Shown here in pieces: positions 32,501-40,247 of a DNA stretch of 40,247 nucleotides. The notes under the pieces are model-generated. The model was not told the DNA's origin. It saw only the letters and a list, made by a program, of their open reading frames with translations, and ran no database searches. Numbering within the stretch: position 1 is the first letter of the stretch; each line of letters opens with the position of its first letter. Location: NCBI GenBank assembly GCA_903830985.1, contig CAIKVZ010000136.1:1-40247 (forward strand), written 5' to 3'. Origin of the DNA: an uncultured beta proteobacterium. Lineage in GTDB: Bacteria; Pseudomonadota; Gammaproteobacteria; Burkholderiales; Burkholderiaceae_C. Both the position numbers and the translations under genes were made by a program.

Positions 32501-33565
32501 TTACTGCACGACCTGCGACAACTCGCCGCGCGCGTATTGGCCGGCGACGAAATGCAGGCTGTGGCCCTTGATCTTGGCACCTTGGCCTTCGCAGCCGAAC
32601 TCGATGTAGCGCTGCTTGCACAATGCCTTGGCGGCTTCGCGCGCCGGCTTGAGCCAGTCGCGGGCGTCGAACTTTTCCGGGTTCTCGAACATGAACTTGC
32701 GCACCGCAGCCGTCATGGCCAGGCGGATGTCGGTGTCGATGTTGATCTTGCGCACGCCGAACTTGATCGCCTTCTGGATCTCCTCCACCGGCACGCCGTA
32801 GGTCTCCTTCATGTTGCCACCAAACTGGCGAATGATCGCCAGGTACTCCTGCGGCACGCTGCTGGAACCGTGCATCACCAGGTGCGTATTCGGGATGCGC
32901 CGGTTGATCTCCTTGACGCGGTCGATGGCCAGGATGTCGCCTGTGGGCTTGCGCGTGAACTTGTAGGCGCCGTGACTGGTTCCAATGGCGATCGCCAGTG
33001 CGTCGAGCTGAGTGCGCTTGACAAAGTCGGCTGCCTGCTCGGGGTCGGTGAGCAACTGTTCGCGCGTCATGGTCGAGTCCGTGCCGTGGCCGTCCTCCTT
33101 GTCGCCCTTCATGGTCTCGAGCGAACCCAGGCAGCCCAACTCGCCTTCCACCGTCACACCCACGGCGTGCGCCATGTCGACCACCTTGCGCGTCACATCG
33201 GCGTTGTAATCGTAGCTGGCGATGGTCTTGCCGTCGGCCATCAGGGAGCCGTCCATCATCACCGAGGAGAAGCCCAGGTTGATGGCGCCCTGGCACACGT
33301 CCGGGCTTTGTCCATGGTCCTGGTGCATGACAAGTGGAATATGCGGATAGCTCTCGATCGCAGCGGCTATCAAATGCTTGATGAAGGCTTCGCCGGCGTA
33401 CTTGCGGGCACCAGCGCTGGCTTGCAGGATGACGGGCGCACCGGCTTCGTCGGCTGCGGCCATGACGGCCTGGACTTGCTCCAGGTTATTGACGTTGAAA
33501 GCCGGAATGCCGTAACCGTTGACGGCGGCGTGGTCCAACAGTTCGCGCATAGAGACAAGTGCCAT
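32501..33565 (-). CDS. fba: Class II fructose-bisphosphate aldolase
   Basis: Reversible cleavage of fructose 1,6-bisphosphate in glycolysis and gluconeogenesis. The 354-residue zinc enzyme has the start [27 protein letters not shown] (seen in the Calvin-cycle-type subgroup common in Betaproteobacteria), the zinc-ligand [24 protein letters not shown] and [16 protein letters not shown] lies near the substrate phosphate site. AAAGGG lies eight bases before the ATG. A TAAAAT on the minus strand at 33621-33616 may be its -10 box. It sits between pyk and purC, a conserved Burkholderiales order. The likeness to CbbA does not by itself mean CO2 fixation. Confidence 0.95.
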   Translation of the reverse strand: MALVSMRELLDHAAVNGYGIPAFNVNNLEQVQAVMAAADEAGAPVILQASAGARKYAGEAFIKHLIAAAIESYPHIPLVMHQDHGQSPDVCQGAINLGFSSVMMDGSLMADGKTIASYDYNADVTRKVVDMAHAVGVTVEGELGCLGSLETMKGDKEDGHGTDSTMTREQLLTDPEQAADFVKRTQLDALAIAIGTSHGAYKFTRKPTGDILAIDRVKEINRRIPNTHLVMHGSSSVPQEYLAIIRQFGGNMKETYGVPVEEIQKAIKFGVRKINIDTDIRLAMTAAVRKFMFENPEKFDARDWLKPAREAAKALCKQRYIEFGCEGQGAKIKGHSLHFVAGQYARGELSQVVQ

Positions 33566-33691
33566 GGTGAAACCCTTTGAAAAAGTTAAAGTGAGCGCTC
33601 AGATATCAGCCGCCCATTTTACTTCCAGGGTCTGTCCCAGGGATAACCCGCGTGGGTAGCGCCTGCCCGCACCTTCGGGTAGCTGCAGGCT
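33566..33691 (-). promoter_or_regulatory. pyk-fba intergenic region with hairpin and candidate fba promoter
   Basis: Read on the minus strand, an imperfect hairpin just past the pyk stop pairs GCCTG with CAGGC and CCCG with CGGG (33664-33693), without a T-run. Further on TAAAAT (33621-33616) is a candidate -10 box for fba, which would give a leader of about 45 bases ending in the AAAGGG ribosome site. Confidence 0.4.
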
Positions 33692-35125
33692 TTAGCCAAC
33701 GCGGCAAATTTTCAGCATATTGGTGCCACCCGGCGCACCCATGGGCTCGCCGCAGGTGATGGCATAGACGTCTCCCGACTGCACCACGCCCAGGCTCTTG
33801 AGGTGGCGTTCCGCCTGTTCCAGAGCGGTATCGCGCACCGCGCTCGTGTCCATGAGCAGGCCGTGCACGTTGCGGTACAGGGTCATGCGGCGCTGTGTCA
33901 CCAGATTCGACGTCAGCGCATAGATCGGCACATGGATCAGGTAGCGGCTCATCCAAAGCGCCGTGGAGCCGCTGTCGGTCAGCGCCACGATGGCTTTCGC
34001 GCCCAGGTGATGCGCCGTGAACAGCGCGCCCAGCGCGATCGACTGGTCGATGCGGCTGAAGGTGCGTCCCGTGAAATCGGCGTCCAGCGCGAGTTCCTCG
34101 GCGGCCTCGGCGGCCTCGCAGATCTTGGCCATTTCCAGCACAGTCTCCAGCGGGTACTTGCCGGCGGCCGTTTCGGCCGACAACATCACGGCGTCCGTGC
34201 CGTCAAGCACGGCATTGGCCACATCGCTGACCTCGGCACGCGTGGGCACCGGGTTGCTGATCATCGACTCCATCATCTGTGTGGCGGTGATCACCACCTT
34301 GTCGTGTTCGCGCGCCAGCTTGATCATGCGTTTTTGCAGGGCCGGCACGACCGCGTTGCCGACCTCCACCGCCAGGTCGCCGCGCGCCACCATGATGCCG
34401 TCGCTGGCCAGCAGGATTTCTTCCAGGCGAGGAATCGCCTCGGCGCGCTCGATCTTGGCGATCAGTCCCGGCTTGTGGCCGTATTCAGCCCCCGCCACGT
34501 TGCACAACTGGCGCGCCATTTCCATGTCGGTGGCGTTCTTGGGGAAGCTCACGGCGACATAGTCGGCCTGGAACGACATCGCCGTCTTGATGTCGTCCAT
34601 GTCCTTGGCCGTCAAGGCCGGCGCCGTCAAGCCGCCGCCCTGCTTGTTGATGCCCTTGTTGTTGGACAGTTCGCCGCCGAGCTTGACCGTGGTGTGGACC
34701 GCAGCACCCTTCACCGAGTCCACCGTGATGACGATCAGGCCGTCGTTGAGCAACAGCACGTCGCCGGCCTTGACTTCGCTCGGCAAGGCCTTGTAATCCA
34801 GGCCCACGGCGTGAATGTCGCCCAGCTCGACGCGCGCCGCGTCAAGCACAAATTTCTGCCCCGGTTCGAGCATGATCTTGCCCTCGGCGAACTTGCCGAC
34901 GCGGATCTTGGGGCCCTGCAGGTCGGCCATGATGGCCACCTCGCGCCCGGCACGAATCGCGGCTGCGCGCACCAGCGTGGCCCGGTCAATGTGGTCCTGG
35001 GCCTTGCCGTGGCTGAAATTCAGCCGCACGACGTTGACGCCGGCGCGAATCATTTGCTCCAGCAACGCAGGGTCGCTGGAGGCAGGGCCAAGGGTGGCAA
35101 CAATCTTGGTGGCGCGACGGGTCAT
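33692..35125 (-). CDS. pyk: Pyruvate kinase
   Basis: Last step of glycolysis: phosphoenolpyruvate plus ADP to pyruvate and ATP. The 477-residue protein has TKIVATLGPASSDPALLEQM (6-25), VVRLNFSHG (33-41) with the substrate-binding Arg and the potassium-site Asn and Ser, KIERAEAI with the catalytic Lys and metal-binding Glu, and VARGDLAVEVG. ITATQMMESM and a C-terminal regulatory domain follow. Length is typical. CCAGGAG lies eight bases before the ATG. It is upstream of fba on the same strand, so glycolytic genes and purine genes form one long minus-strand block. Confidence 0.96.
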   Translation of the reverse strand: MTRRATKIVATLGPASSDPALLEQMIRAGVNVVRLNFSHGKAQDHIDRATLVRAAAIRAGREVAIMADLQGPKIRVGKFAEGKIMLEPGQKFVLDAARVELGDIHAVGLDYKALPSEVKAGDVLLLNDGLIVITVDSVKGAAVHTTVKLGGELSNNKGINKQGGGLTAPALTAKDMDDIKTAMSFQADYVAVSFPKNATDMEMARQLCNVAGAEYGHKPGLIAKIERAEAIPRLEEILLASDGIMVARGDLAVEVGNAVVPALQKRMIKLAREHDKVVITATQMMESMISNPVPTRAEVSDVANAVLDGTDAVMLSAETAAGKYPLETVLEMAKICEAAEAAEELALDADFTGRTFSRIDQSIALGALFTAHHLGAKAIVALTDSGSTALWMSRYLIHVPIYALTSNLVTQRRMTLYRNVHGLLMDTSAVRDTALEQAERHLKSLGVVQSGDVYAITCGEPMGAPGGTNMLKICRVG

Positions 35126-35229
35126 GCACGGTCTCCTGGTTATTTTGTTTCGCTTGCGAGGCGATTTTTACACGGAACCGGTTACATGGCCGGAACATCT
35201 TGCCCTACAGGCCGCAGGCGGACTGCCAG

Positions 35230-35577
35230 CTACCAGGCCAGCAGCAGATGCAGCGGCAGGTACACCGCCATGCCCACCAGAATCGTGCCCAGCACGGCCT
35301 GCCCCGCACCCTTGCACCAGAAAAAATACGCGGCCCCGGCCACGGCAGCGAACAGTCGCGCATCACGCCATGTGGTGATGAGCGCGCCCTGGGTCATGAC
35401 AATTTCCGGAACGATCACGGCCGCCAAGGCGGCGATCGGCGCGTATTGCAGTCCGCGCTGCGCCCAGCGCGGCAGATGCCAGTCGCTGCTGGACATGAAG
35501 AAAAACGACCGCGTGATGACCGTGACCAGCGCCATGCCCACGATCACCGCCAGCGACCAGTAGCTGCTGCCGTTCAT
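35230..35577 (-). CDS. azlD: AzlD-family branched-chain amino acid exporter subunit
   Basis: The small subunit of an AzlCD-type inner-membrane exporter of branched-chain amino acids. From ATG 35577 ([20 protein letters not shown]) the product is 115 residues with about four hydrophobic segments. Family features are VTVITRSFFF near the first helix, LQYAPIAALAAVIVPE in the middle and a hydrophobic C-terminus. The start overlaps the azlC stop by four bases. The frame is open far upstream through azlC but not coding there. It ends 104 bases from the pyk start, with nothing notable between. Confidence 0.9.
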   Translation of the reverse strand: MNGSSYWSLAVIVGMALVTVITRSFFFMSSSDWHLPRWAQRGLQYAPIAALAAVIVPEIVMTQGALITTWRDARLFAAVAGAAYFFWCKGAGQAVLGTILVGMAVYLPLHLLLAW

Positions 35578-36305
35578 GGCTTGGGGGCACGCGCGCTCAG
35601 CACGGCTTCGGCCAACAGGCACAGGCTCACCGCTGCGGCAATCGCCACCACGATGTTCAAACGAAAAGGCAGGGCAAAGGCCGCCACGGCCGCGGCGCCG
35701 GCCACACCGGCGGAAAGCATGCGCAGCCGACTCGAAGCCAGTGAGCTCGCCACCCCCAGCAGCGCCAGAATGCCGGCAAAACCCAGACCCCATTCGGTCG
35801 GAACGGAGTGCGCCAGGGCAATGCCCAGCAGGCTCGCCGCTTGCCAGCTGAACCAGTTCAGTGCCATACCACCGCTCAGGTAGGCCAATTGGGCTGCACG
35901 CTGCGTCGTGTCGGTCCCGGGGTGGGCATAACGCCGCACGAACAGCACATAGCTCAGGTCGGCGGTCAGATAGCCCGTGAGCAGGCGCTGGCGCAAATTC
36001 AGGTGCATGACGTAGGGTCGCATGTGGGCGCTGAACACGACAAAGCGCAGGTTCACGCAAAAGCTGGTGGCCAAGATCACGACCATCGGGGCGCCGGCCG
36101 CCAGCAGCGGAATGGCTGCCAACTGCGAACTTCCGGCGAATACCAGCAGGCTCATGGCCACGGACTCGAACACGCTCATGCCCGACTTGACCATGGCCAC
36201 GCCGGTCATCAGCCCCCAGGCCGCCAAACCAGGAGACACTGCCGCCATTTCCCTGACACCCAGCGCAAACTCCGGATGCCGCAGCAGCCGGCGCAAGCCG
36301 GTCAT
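35574..36305 (-). CDS. azlC: AzlC-family branched-chain amino acid exporter subunit
   Basis: The large membrane subunit of the AzlCD (YgaZH-like) exporter. From ATG 36305 the product has 243 residues and seven or so hydrophobic segments. Family signs are [19 protein letters not shown] at the start, [18 protein letters not shown] (the conserved FAGSSQ) and [23 protein letters not shown] follows. The start overlaps the fmt stop by four bases and the stop overlaps azlD by four. Export specificity is inferred from family. Confidence 0.92.
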   Translation of the reverse strand: MTGLRRLLRHPEFALGVREMAAVSPGLAAWGLMTGVAMVKSGMSVFESVAMSLLVFAGSSQLAAIPLLAAGAPMVVILATSFCVNLRFVVFSAHMRPYVMHLNLRQRLLTGYLTADLSYVLFVRRYAHPGTDTTQRAAQLAYLSGGMALNWFSWQAASLLGIALAHSVPTEWGLGFAGILALLGVASSLASSRLRMLSAGVAGAAAVAAFALPFRLNIVVAIAAAVSLCLLAEAVLSARAPKP

Positions 36306-37261
36306 GCGGGTCCCAGCACGGTGCCCTTGGGCAACGCAAAGCCGCGCAGGAAATCGGCCGCGCTCAGGCGCTTGCCGCCCGGGCGCTGGAGTTGGCTGAT
36401 GCTGACCGCGCCGTCGCAGGCACTGACCACGATACCGTCGGCATCGGCGCACAGCACGGTGCCGCAGACGGGCGCGGTCGCTGGCACCGCCGTGGCGCCC
36501 CACAACTTGACGGTTTCGCCATGCATCGTGGTGCTGGCGCCGGGGAAGGGGTTGAAGGCCCGAATGCGGCGCGCAATCAGTTCCGCAGACTCGGTCCAGT
36601 CAATCAGTGCTTCGTGCTTCTCCAACTTGTGGGCATAGGTGACGCCAGCTTCGGGCTGACGAACCGGCTCGAGGTCTGCACCTTGCTCCAGCTTACCGAG
36701 TGCCTCCACCACCATGCTCGCGCCCAAAGCGGCCAGCTTGTCGTGCAGGCTGCCCGTGGTATCGGTCGCCAGGATGGGAACGGCCTGCATGGCCAGCATG
36801 TCGCCCGTGTCCAGCCCGGCGTCCATCTGCATCAAGGTGATGCCGGTTTGCGTGTCGCCGGCTTCGATGGCGCGGTGGATCGGCGCTGCGCCGCGCCAGC
36901 GCGGCAGCAGGGAACCATGAATGTTGAGACCACCGAAGCGAGGCAGGTGCAACACCCACTGCGGCAAGATCAGGCCGTAGGCGGCGACCACCAGTACCTC
37001 AACATTCGCGTCCATCAGTGCTCGGCGCGCCGCCGTGGCGTCGTCCGGGTATTTGCCGTCCAGACGCAGACTGCGCGGCTGCGCCAGCGGCAGACCCTGG
37101 TCCAGTGCAAACTGTTTCACCGCCGAGGGCTGCAGTTTCATGCCGCGACCACCGGGCCGGTCCGGCTGGGTCAGTACCAGCGCAACTTCGTGCCCCGCCG
37201 CGTGCAGCGCAGTCAATGCGCTACAGGCAAATTCCGGCGTGCCGGCGAAAGCGATCCTCAA
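36302..37261 (-). CDS. fmt: Methionyl-tRNA formyltransferase
   Basis: Adds the formyl group to initiator Met-tRNA using 10-formyltetrahydrofolate. The 319-residue protein has the start [19 protein letters not shown], the catalytic [16 protein letters not shown] (Asn and His) and TGDMLAM with the catalytic Asp. The C-terminal OB-fold domain binds tRNA ([19 protein letters not shown]). Its start overlaps the def stop by four bases. The def-fmt pair is nearly universal; here azlC and azlD are joined to it by further overlaps. Confidence 0.96.
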   Translation of the reverse strand: MRIAFAGTPEFACSALTALHAAGHEVALVLTQPDRPGGRGMKLQPSAVKQFALDQGLPLAQPRSLRLDGKYPDDATAARRALMDANVEVLVVAAYGLILPQWVLHLPRFGGLNIHGSLLPRWRGAAPIHRAIEAGDTQTGITLMQMDAGLDTGDMLAMQAVPILATDTTGSLHDKLAALGASMVVEALGKLEQGADLEPVRQPEAGVTYAHKLEKHEALIDWTESAELIARRIRAFNPFPGASTTMHGETVKLWGATAVPATAPVCGTVLCADADGIVVSACDGAVSISQLQRPGGKRLSAADFLRGFALPKGTVLGPA

Positions 37262-37767
37262 CGCGAATCCTCGCGCAGCGCCTTGAGCATCTTGGTCTTG
37301 ATGCGGTTGCGCTTGAGCGGCGACAGGTACTGGACAAACACCTTACCCAGCAAGTGATCCATCTCGTGCTGAATGCACACCGCCAGCATGCCATGCGCCT
37401 CAATCGTCTGCGACTGACCCTTGGCGTCCAGCGCGCTCGCCCTGACCGACGCCGCGCGCTCCACACCATCGTAAATCCCGGGCACCGACAGACAGCCCTC
37501 CTCGTTCACGTGTTTTTCCTCGCTGGCCCACAGGATCTGCGGATTGATCAGCACCAGCGGCTGATTGCGCTCCTCGGACAGGTCGAGGACGACGAGCCGC
37601 TCGTGCACGTCCACCTGGCTGGCCGCCAGGCCAATCCCATTGGCCTCGTACATGGTTTCCAGCATGTCCTCGATCAGGCGATGGATGCGGGCGTCGACCG
37701 CCTGCACCGGCTTGGCCACCTTGTGGAGTCGAGGGTCGGGATAGAGAAGAATAGGTAGGAGAGCCAT
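37258..37767 (-). CDS. def: Peptide deformylase
   Basis: Removes the formyl group from nascent proteins; it works opposite to Fmt. The 169-residue enzyme has the three active-site motifs GIGLAASQ (44-51), EEGCLSVP (89-96, metal ligand Cys92) and QHEMDH (133-138, metal ligands His134 and His138 with catalytic Glu135). It is the first gene of def-fmt-azlC-azlD and is divergent from the LysM gene. No obvious Shine-Dalgarno; an A-rich tract lies upstream on the minus strand (37790-37815). Confidence 0.96.
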   Translation of the reverse strand: MALLPILLYPDPRLHKVAKPVQAVDARIHRLIEDMLETMYEANGIGLAASQVDVHERLVVLDLSEERNQPLVLINPQILWASEEKHVNEEGCLSVPGIYDGVERAASVRASALDAKGQSQTIEAHGMLAVCIQHEMDHLLGKVFVQYLSPLKRNRIKTKMLKALREDSR

Positions 37768-37838
37768 GAGATTGCAGTAGATATGTCGCTATTTTCGCGA
37801 TTTTTGGTTTTTTCGTTACAGACCAAAGTCAATTATCG

Positions 37839-37867
37839 TTGCCCAATCAAGGGCTTGAGTGCAAAAT
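37839..37867 (+). promoter_or_regulatory. Candidate sigma-70 promoter of lysM-dprA
   Basis: TTGCCC (37839-37844) and CAAAAT (37862-37867) are separated by exactly 17 bases. Transcription would start near 37874, leaving a leader of about 75 bases. A GTGC/GCAC mini-palindrome (37858-37871) overlaps the -10 box. It lies in the 181-base gap to the divergent def. Confidence 0.5.
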
Positions 37868-37948
37868 CGCACCTGATTTATCAAGATCCCCGACCGGTTT
37901 TTGGCTCTGCAAAGGCTGACCGGCAACTGGCCCAGGGAGGCTTTCGCA

Positions 37949-39229
37949 ATGCAGCAACACACGCCCGACATCACGCTTTCCAGACTTGGCTCCGCCTTGC
38001 TCGCCGCACTGGCTTGCACTGGCTTGGGCGTGACTGTCACCGCACAGGCACAGAACTTTCCCATCACGCCAGGCCAGAAGGCTGCGGCAGTACAGGTCGC
38101 CACAGCGGGTGTGCCATTGAGCGACTTGGCCCCCAACGCCCCCGACAACTACACCGTCAAGGCCGGCGACACGCTGTGGGCCATTTCCGCAATCTTCCTC
38201 AAATCACCTTGGCGCTGGCCTGAACTCTGGGGCATGAACTACACGGAAATCACCAATCCACACCGCATCTATCCGGGCCAGCAACTGTTCCTGGAAAAAA
38301 AGAACGGCATGGCCACGCTCACCACCCGAGCGCCAACGGCAGAGTCCGAACTTGCGCCCACCACCACCGTGCGCGTTTCCCCGCGCAACCGCTATGAATC
38401 CCTGAGTGCCAGCGCCTTGCCAACCTTGCAACCGCACCTGATCGAGCCCTTCCTGGTCGAGCCCAATATTGTCAGCGAAAACGAACTCGTGCAGGCGCCG
38501 CGCATTGTGGCCACTCAGGAAGGGCGCGTCCTGCTCAGTCGCGGTGACCGGGCCTATGTGCGCGGGCCTGTGGGCTCACCCGTGACCGACAGCGGTAACG
38601 GCCCGCAAGTCTCGTTTCGGGTGTTTCGCAACGCCACGCCACTTCGGGACCCCTCGACCAAGGAAGTGCTGGGTTATGAAGCCCAGTATGTCGGCAAAGC
38701 CTTGCTGGTGCGGGCTGAGGAAGCTCCGGTGGCCGAGCAGGACGGCAGCAAACGCGGTTTTCTGGATATCTTGCGTGGCATAGGTTCCGACAAGGGCAAT
38801 GCGACACTGCCCACCGCAGCCTCAGTGGACATCGTCGAGGCCAAGGAGGAGATGCGCGTGGGCGACCGTCTGCTGGCCCAACCCGAGCGTCAACTGCGCA
38901 ATTTTGTGCCCAGGGCACCTGACGGGAACATTGAGGGGCGCATCGTGTCGGTGCATGGCAGCAGTGTGACCAATGCAGCGCAAAACCAGGTGGTGGTGAT
39001 CAGCCGGGGCACGGCGGACGGTTTGAAGGCCGGCGATGTGCTTGCCATCCTCAAGGACGGCGCCACCCTGCAGGACCGCACCGATCCGGCCAAGTCCTAT
39101 GTCAAGATTCCAAACGAGCGCAACGGCCTGATGATGGTGTTTCGGCCGTTCGAAAAACTCTCCTACGCGCTGATCCTGGAAATCACCGACGGCGTCAAGG
39201 TGGGTGACCGGGTCAGCAACCCCCGTTAA
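37949..39229 (+). CDS. LysM-domain periplasmic protein
   Basis: A secreted protein expected to bind peptidoglycan; its precise job is unknown. I start at ATG 37949 because AGGGAGG lies just upstream and the product begins with a signal peptide (MQQHTPDITLSRLGSALLAA, cleavage near AQA at residue 34). The single LysM is at 68-116 (YTVKAGDTLWAISAIFLKSPWRWPEL in part, then NPHRIYPGQQLFL). The remaining 300 residues are family-specific, with small beta-rich repeats such as EGRIVSVHG and GLKAGDVLAIL that hint at further carbohydrate-binding or SH3-like modules. Proteins of this type sit between def-fmt and dprA in many Burkholderiales. 426 residues in total. Confidence 0.9.
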   Translation: MQQHTPDITLSRLGSALLAALACTGLGVTVTAQAQNFPITPGQKAAAVQVATAGVPLSDLAPNAPDNYTVKAGDTLWAISAIFLKSPWRWPELWGMNYTEITNPHRIYPGQQLFLEKKNGMATLTTRAPTAESELAPTTTVRVSPRNRYESLSASALPTLQPHLIEPFLVEPNIVSENELVQAPRIVATQEGRVLLSRGDRAYVRGPVGSPVTDSGNGPQVSFRVFRNATPLRDPSTKEVLGYEAQYVGKALLVRAEEAPVAEQDGSKRGFLDILRGIGSDKGNATLPTAASVDIVEAKEEMRVGDRLLAQPERQLRNFVPRAPDGNIEGRIVSVHGSSVTNAAQNQVVVISRGTADGLKAGDVLAILKDGATLQDRTDPAKSYVKIPNERNGLMMVFRPFEKLSYALILEITDGVKVGDRVSNPR

Positions 39230-39267
39230 CTCAGCGTGTTGGCCTCACGCGTGCCAGGCAGCCCCGC

Positions 39268-40247
39268 ATGGATCGCGATGAACTTGGCGCCTGGTTAAGG
39301 CTCACGCTCACGCCGGGGGTGGGGAACGAATCCGGGCGCAGGTTATTGGCGGCATTCGGATCGCCCCAAGCCGTATTCTCCCAGTCGAAGTCCACCCTGG
39401 AACAGTTGGTCGATAAGGCGCAGACCCTGTCGCTGCTGACCGAACCCGAGACCTGGGATGCCCAGTTGGCGCGCACCGGGGAATGGCTGCAAGCCAGCAC
39501 GGACGAAGTGCAGCGCCAGGTGCTCGTGCTGGGTGACGCGCTCTACCCACCGGGCCTGCTGCAAACCGAAGATCCACCGCTGCTGCTCTACCTCATGGGG
39601 CAGTTGCCACAGTTCACCGTGCACCGCGAAATGAGTACGCAGTCCTCACCCTTTGGGCCGGCGATCGCCATTGTCGGCAGCCGCAACCCGACGCCCCAGG
39701 GCCTGCTCAACGCGCACCAATTCGGCCTTGCCTGCGCCAGCGCGGGGCTTACCGTGGTTTCGGGTCTGGCGCTGGGCGTGGACGGGGCCGCGCACGAGGG
39801 TGCACTGGAGGCGCCGCCCGACCTGCTGGACCCATGGGCCACCATCGCCGTCGTCGGCACCGGACTGGACCGTGTCTACCCGCAGAAAAACCTGCAACTG
39901 GCGCACCGCATTGCCCAGCGCGGCTTGCTCGTGAGCGAGTACCCGCTGGGCACCCCGCCCCTGGCCGCCAACTTCCCACGGCGCAACCGCATCATCTCCG
40001 GACTTTCGCTGGGCACGCTGGTGGTAGAGGCCGCTCTGCAGTCGGGCTCGCTCATCACCGCACGCTTCGCGGCCGAACAGGGCCGGGAGGTTTTCGCCAT
40101 ACCCGGCTCCATTCATGCCACCCAATCCCGCGGATGCCATGCCTTGATCCGCCAGGGTGCCAAACTGGTCGAATCGGCACAGGACATTCTGGAAGAATTG
40201 AATCTTGCAAAGCACAGCAACGTTGGCTGGCACCAGTCAGTCAACGT
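39268..40247 (+). CDS. dprA: DNA-processing protein DprA (partial, runs off right edge)
   Basis: DprA binds incoming single-stranded DNA during natural transformation and loads RecA. The 326 visible codons start MDRDELGAWLRLTLTPGVGN, a helical N-terminal domain. The extended Rossmann fold follows: AIVGSRNPTPQG, VVSGLALGVDGAAHEGAL, GTGLDRVYPQKN and SEYPLGTPPLAANFPRRNR. VVEAALQSGSLITARFAAEQ and VFAIPGS close it. The C-terminal winged-helix domain lies beyond the edge. It begins 38 bases after the LysM gene, probably in the same transcript. No clear Shine-Dalgarno. Confidence 0.94.
   Translation, partial: MDRDELGAWLRLTLTPGVGNESGRRLLAAFGSPQAVFSQSKSTLEQLVDKAQTLSLLTEPETWDAQLARTGEWLQASTDEVQRQVLVLGDALYPPGLLQTEDPPLLLYLMGQLPQFTVHREMSTQSSPFGPAIAIVGSRNPTPQGLLNAHQFGLACASAGLTVVSGLALGVDGAAHEGALEAPPDLLDPWATIAVVGTGLDRVYPQKNLQLAHRIAQRGLLVSEYPLGTPPLAANFPRRNRIISGLSLGTLVVEAALQSGSLITARFAAEQGREVFAIPGSIHATQSRGCHALIRQGAKLVESAQDILEELNLAKHSNVGWHQSVN

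Noticed and set aside
32501-33565. Calvin-cycle operon suggested by the CbbA-like aldolase
   Set aside because: No Rubisco, phosphoribulokinase or cbbR gene nearby; the aldolase sits with pyk and purine genes, so a glycolytic role is sufficient.
33803-35563. Plus-strand open frame of 586 codons opposite pyk
   Set aside because: Shadow of pyruvate kinase, rich in His/Arg/Gln and without family likeness.
1-40247. Search by eye for tRNA, rRNA, CRISPR arrays, insertion-sequence ends and phage genes
   Set aside because: No regular repeats with unique spacers, no transposase or integrase products, and no tRNA-like cloverleaf seen.

Overview
The window is a stretch of ordinary-looking chromosome from a high-GC Betaproteobacterium. 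Gene order and protein character point to Burkholderiales, most likely Comamonadaceae (Rhodoferax/Polaromonas/Acidovorax-like). This rests on lptC-kdsC-kdsD, lptD-surA-rsmA, pyk-fba-purC-purE-purK-tsaC and def-fmt divergent from lysM-dprA, and on recognition of families, not on a database search. I see no rRNA, tRNA, CRISPR array, insertion sequence, phage or replication origin.

Layout. 1-2107 (minus): end of the LPS-export/Kdo block, lptC (cut by the left edge), kdsC, kdsD, coupled by 4-base overlaps. 2169-4739 (plus): a Kef/YbaL-type cation:proton antiporter and apt. 4796-5608 (minus): a conserved-looking protein of unknown function, then a 573-base gap. 6182-8494 (plus): the malic enzyme-phosphotransacetylase fusion MaeB, closed by a strong terminator. 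8663-9535 (plus): a secreted guanyl-specific ribonuclease and a barstar-family inhibitor. 9816-14403 (minus): rsmA, surA, lptD. 14485-16388 (plus): an AmgK-like sugar kinase and rsmE. 16408-19661 (minus): an exported DUF1800/DUF1501 pair. 19801-22849 (minus): pyrF, a family-4 uracil-DNA glycosylase, rimI, tsaB. 22954-24668 (plus): dacB and a SemiSWEET gene with a GTG start. 24817-27745: a GDSL lipase lipoprotein plus an OmpW porin, facing a second GDSL-like lipoprotein that has lost its nucleophilic serine. 27816-35125: tsaC, purK, purE, [cnoX on the plus strand], purC, fba, pyk. 35230-37767 (minus): azlD, azlC, fmt, def, chained by ATGA overlaps. 37949-40247 (plus): a LysM protein and dprA (cut by the right edge).

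Most of the window is envelope biogenesis (Lpt, Kdo, SurA, DacB), translation and tRNA/rRNA modification (RsmA, RsmE, TsaB, TsaC, RimI, Fmt, Def), nucleotide synthesis (Apt, PyrF, PurCEK) and central carbon metabolism (MaeB, Fba, Pyk). The accessory parts are the RNase/barstar pair and the lipase-OmpW-pseudolipase cluster. The most notable non-coding signals are a -10-like hexamer exactly six bases before the start codon of several genes (suggesting leaderless mRNAs), related inverted repeats in front of both lipase-like genes, and long perfect hairpins without a T-tract at gene ends.
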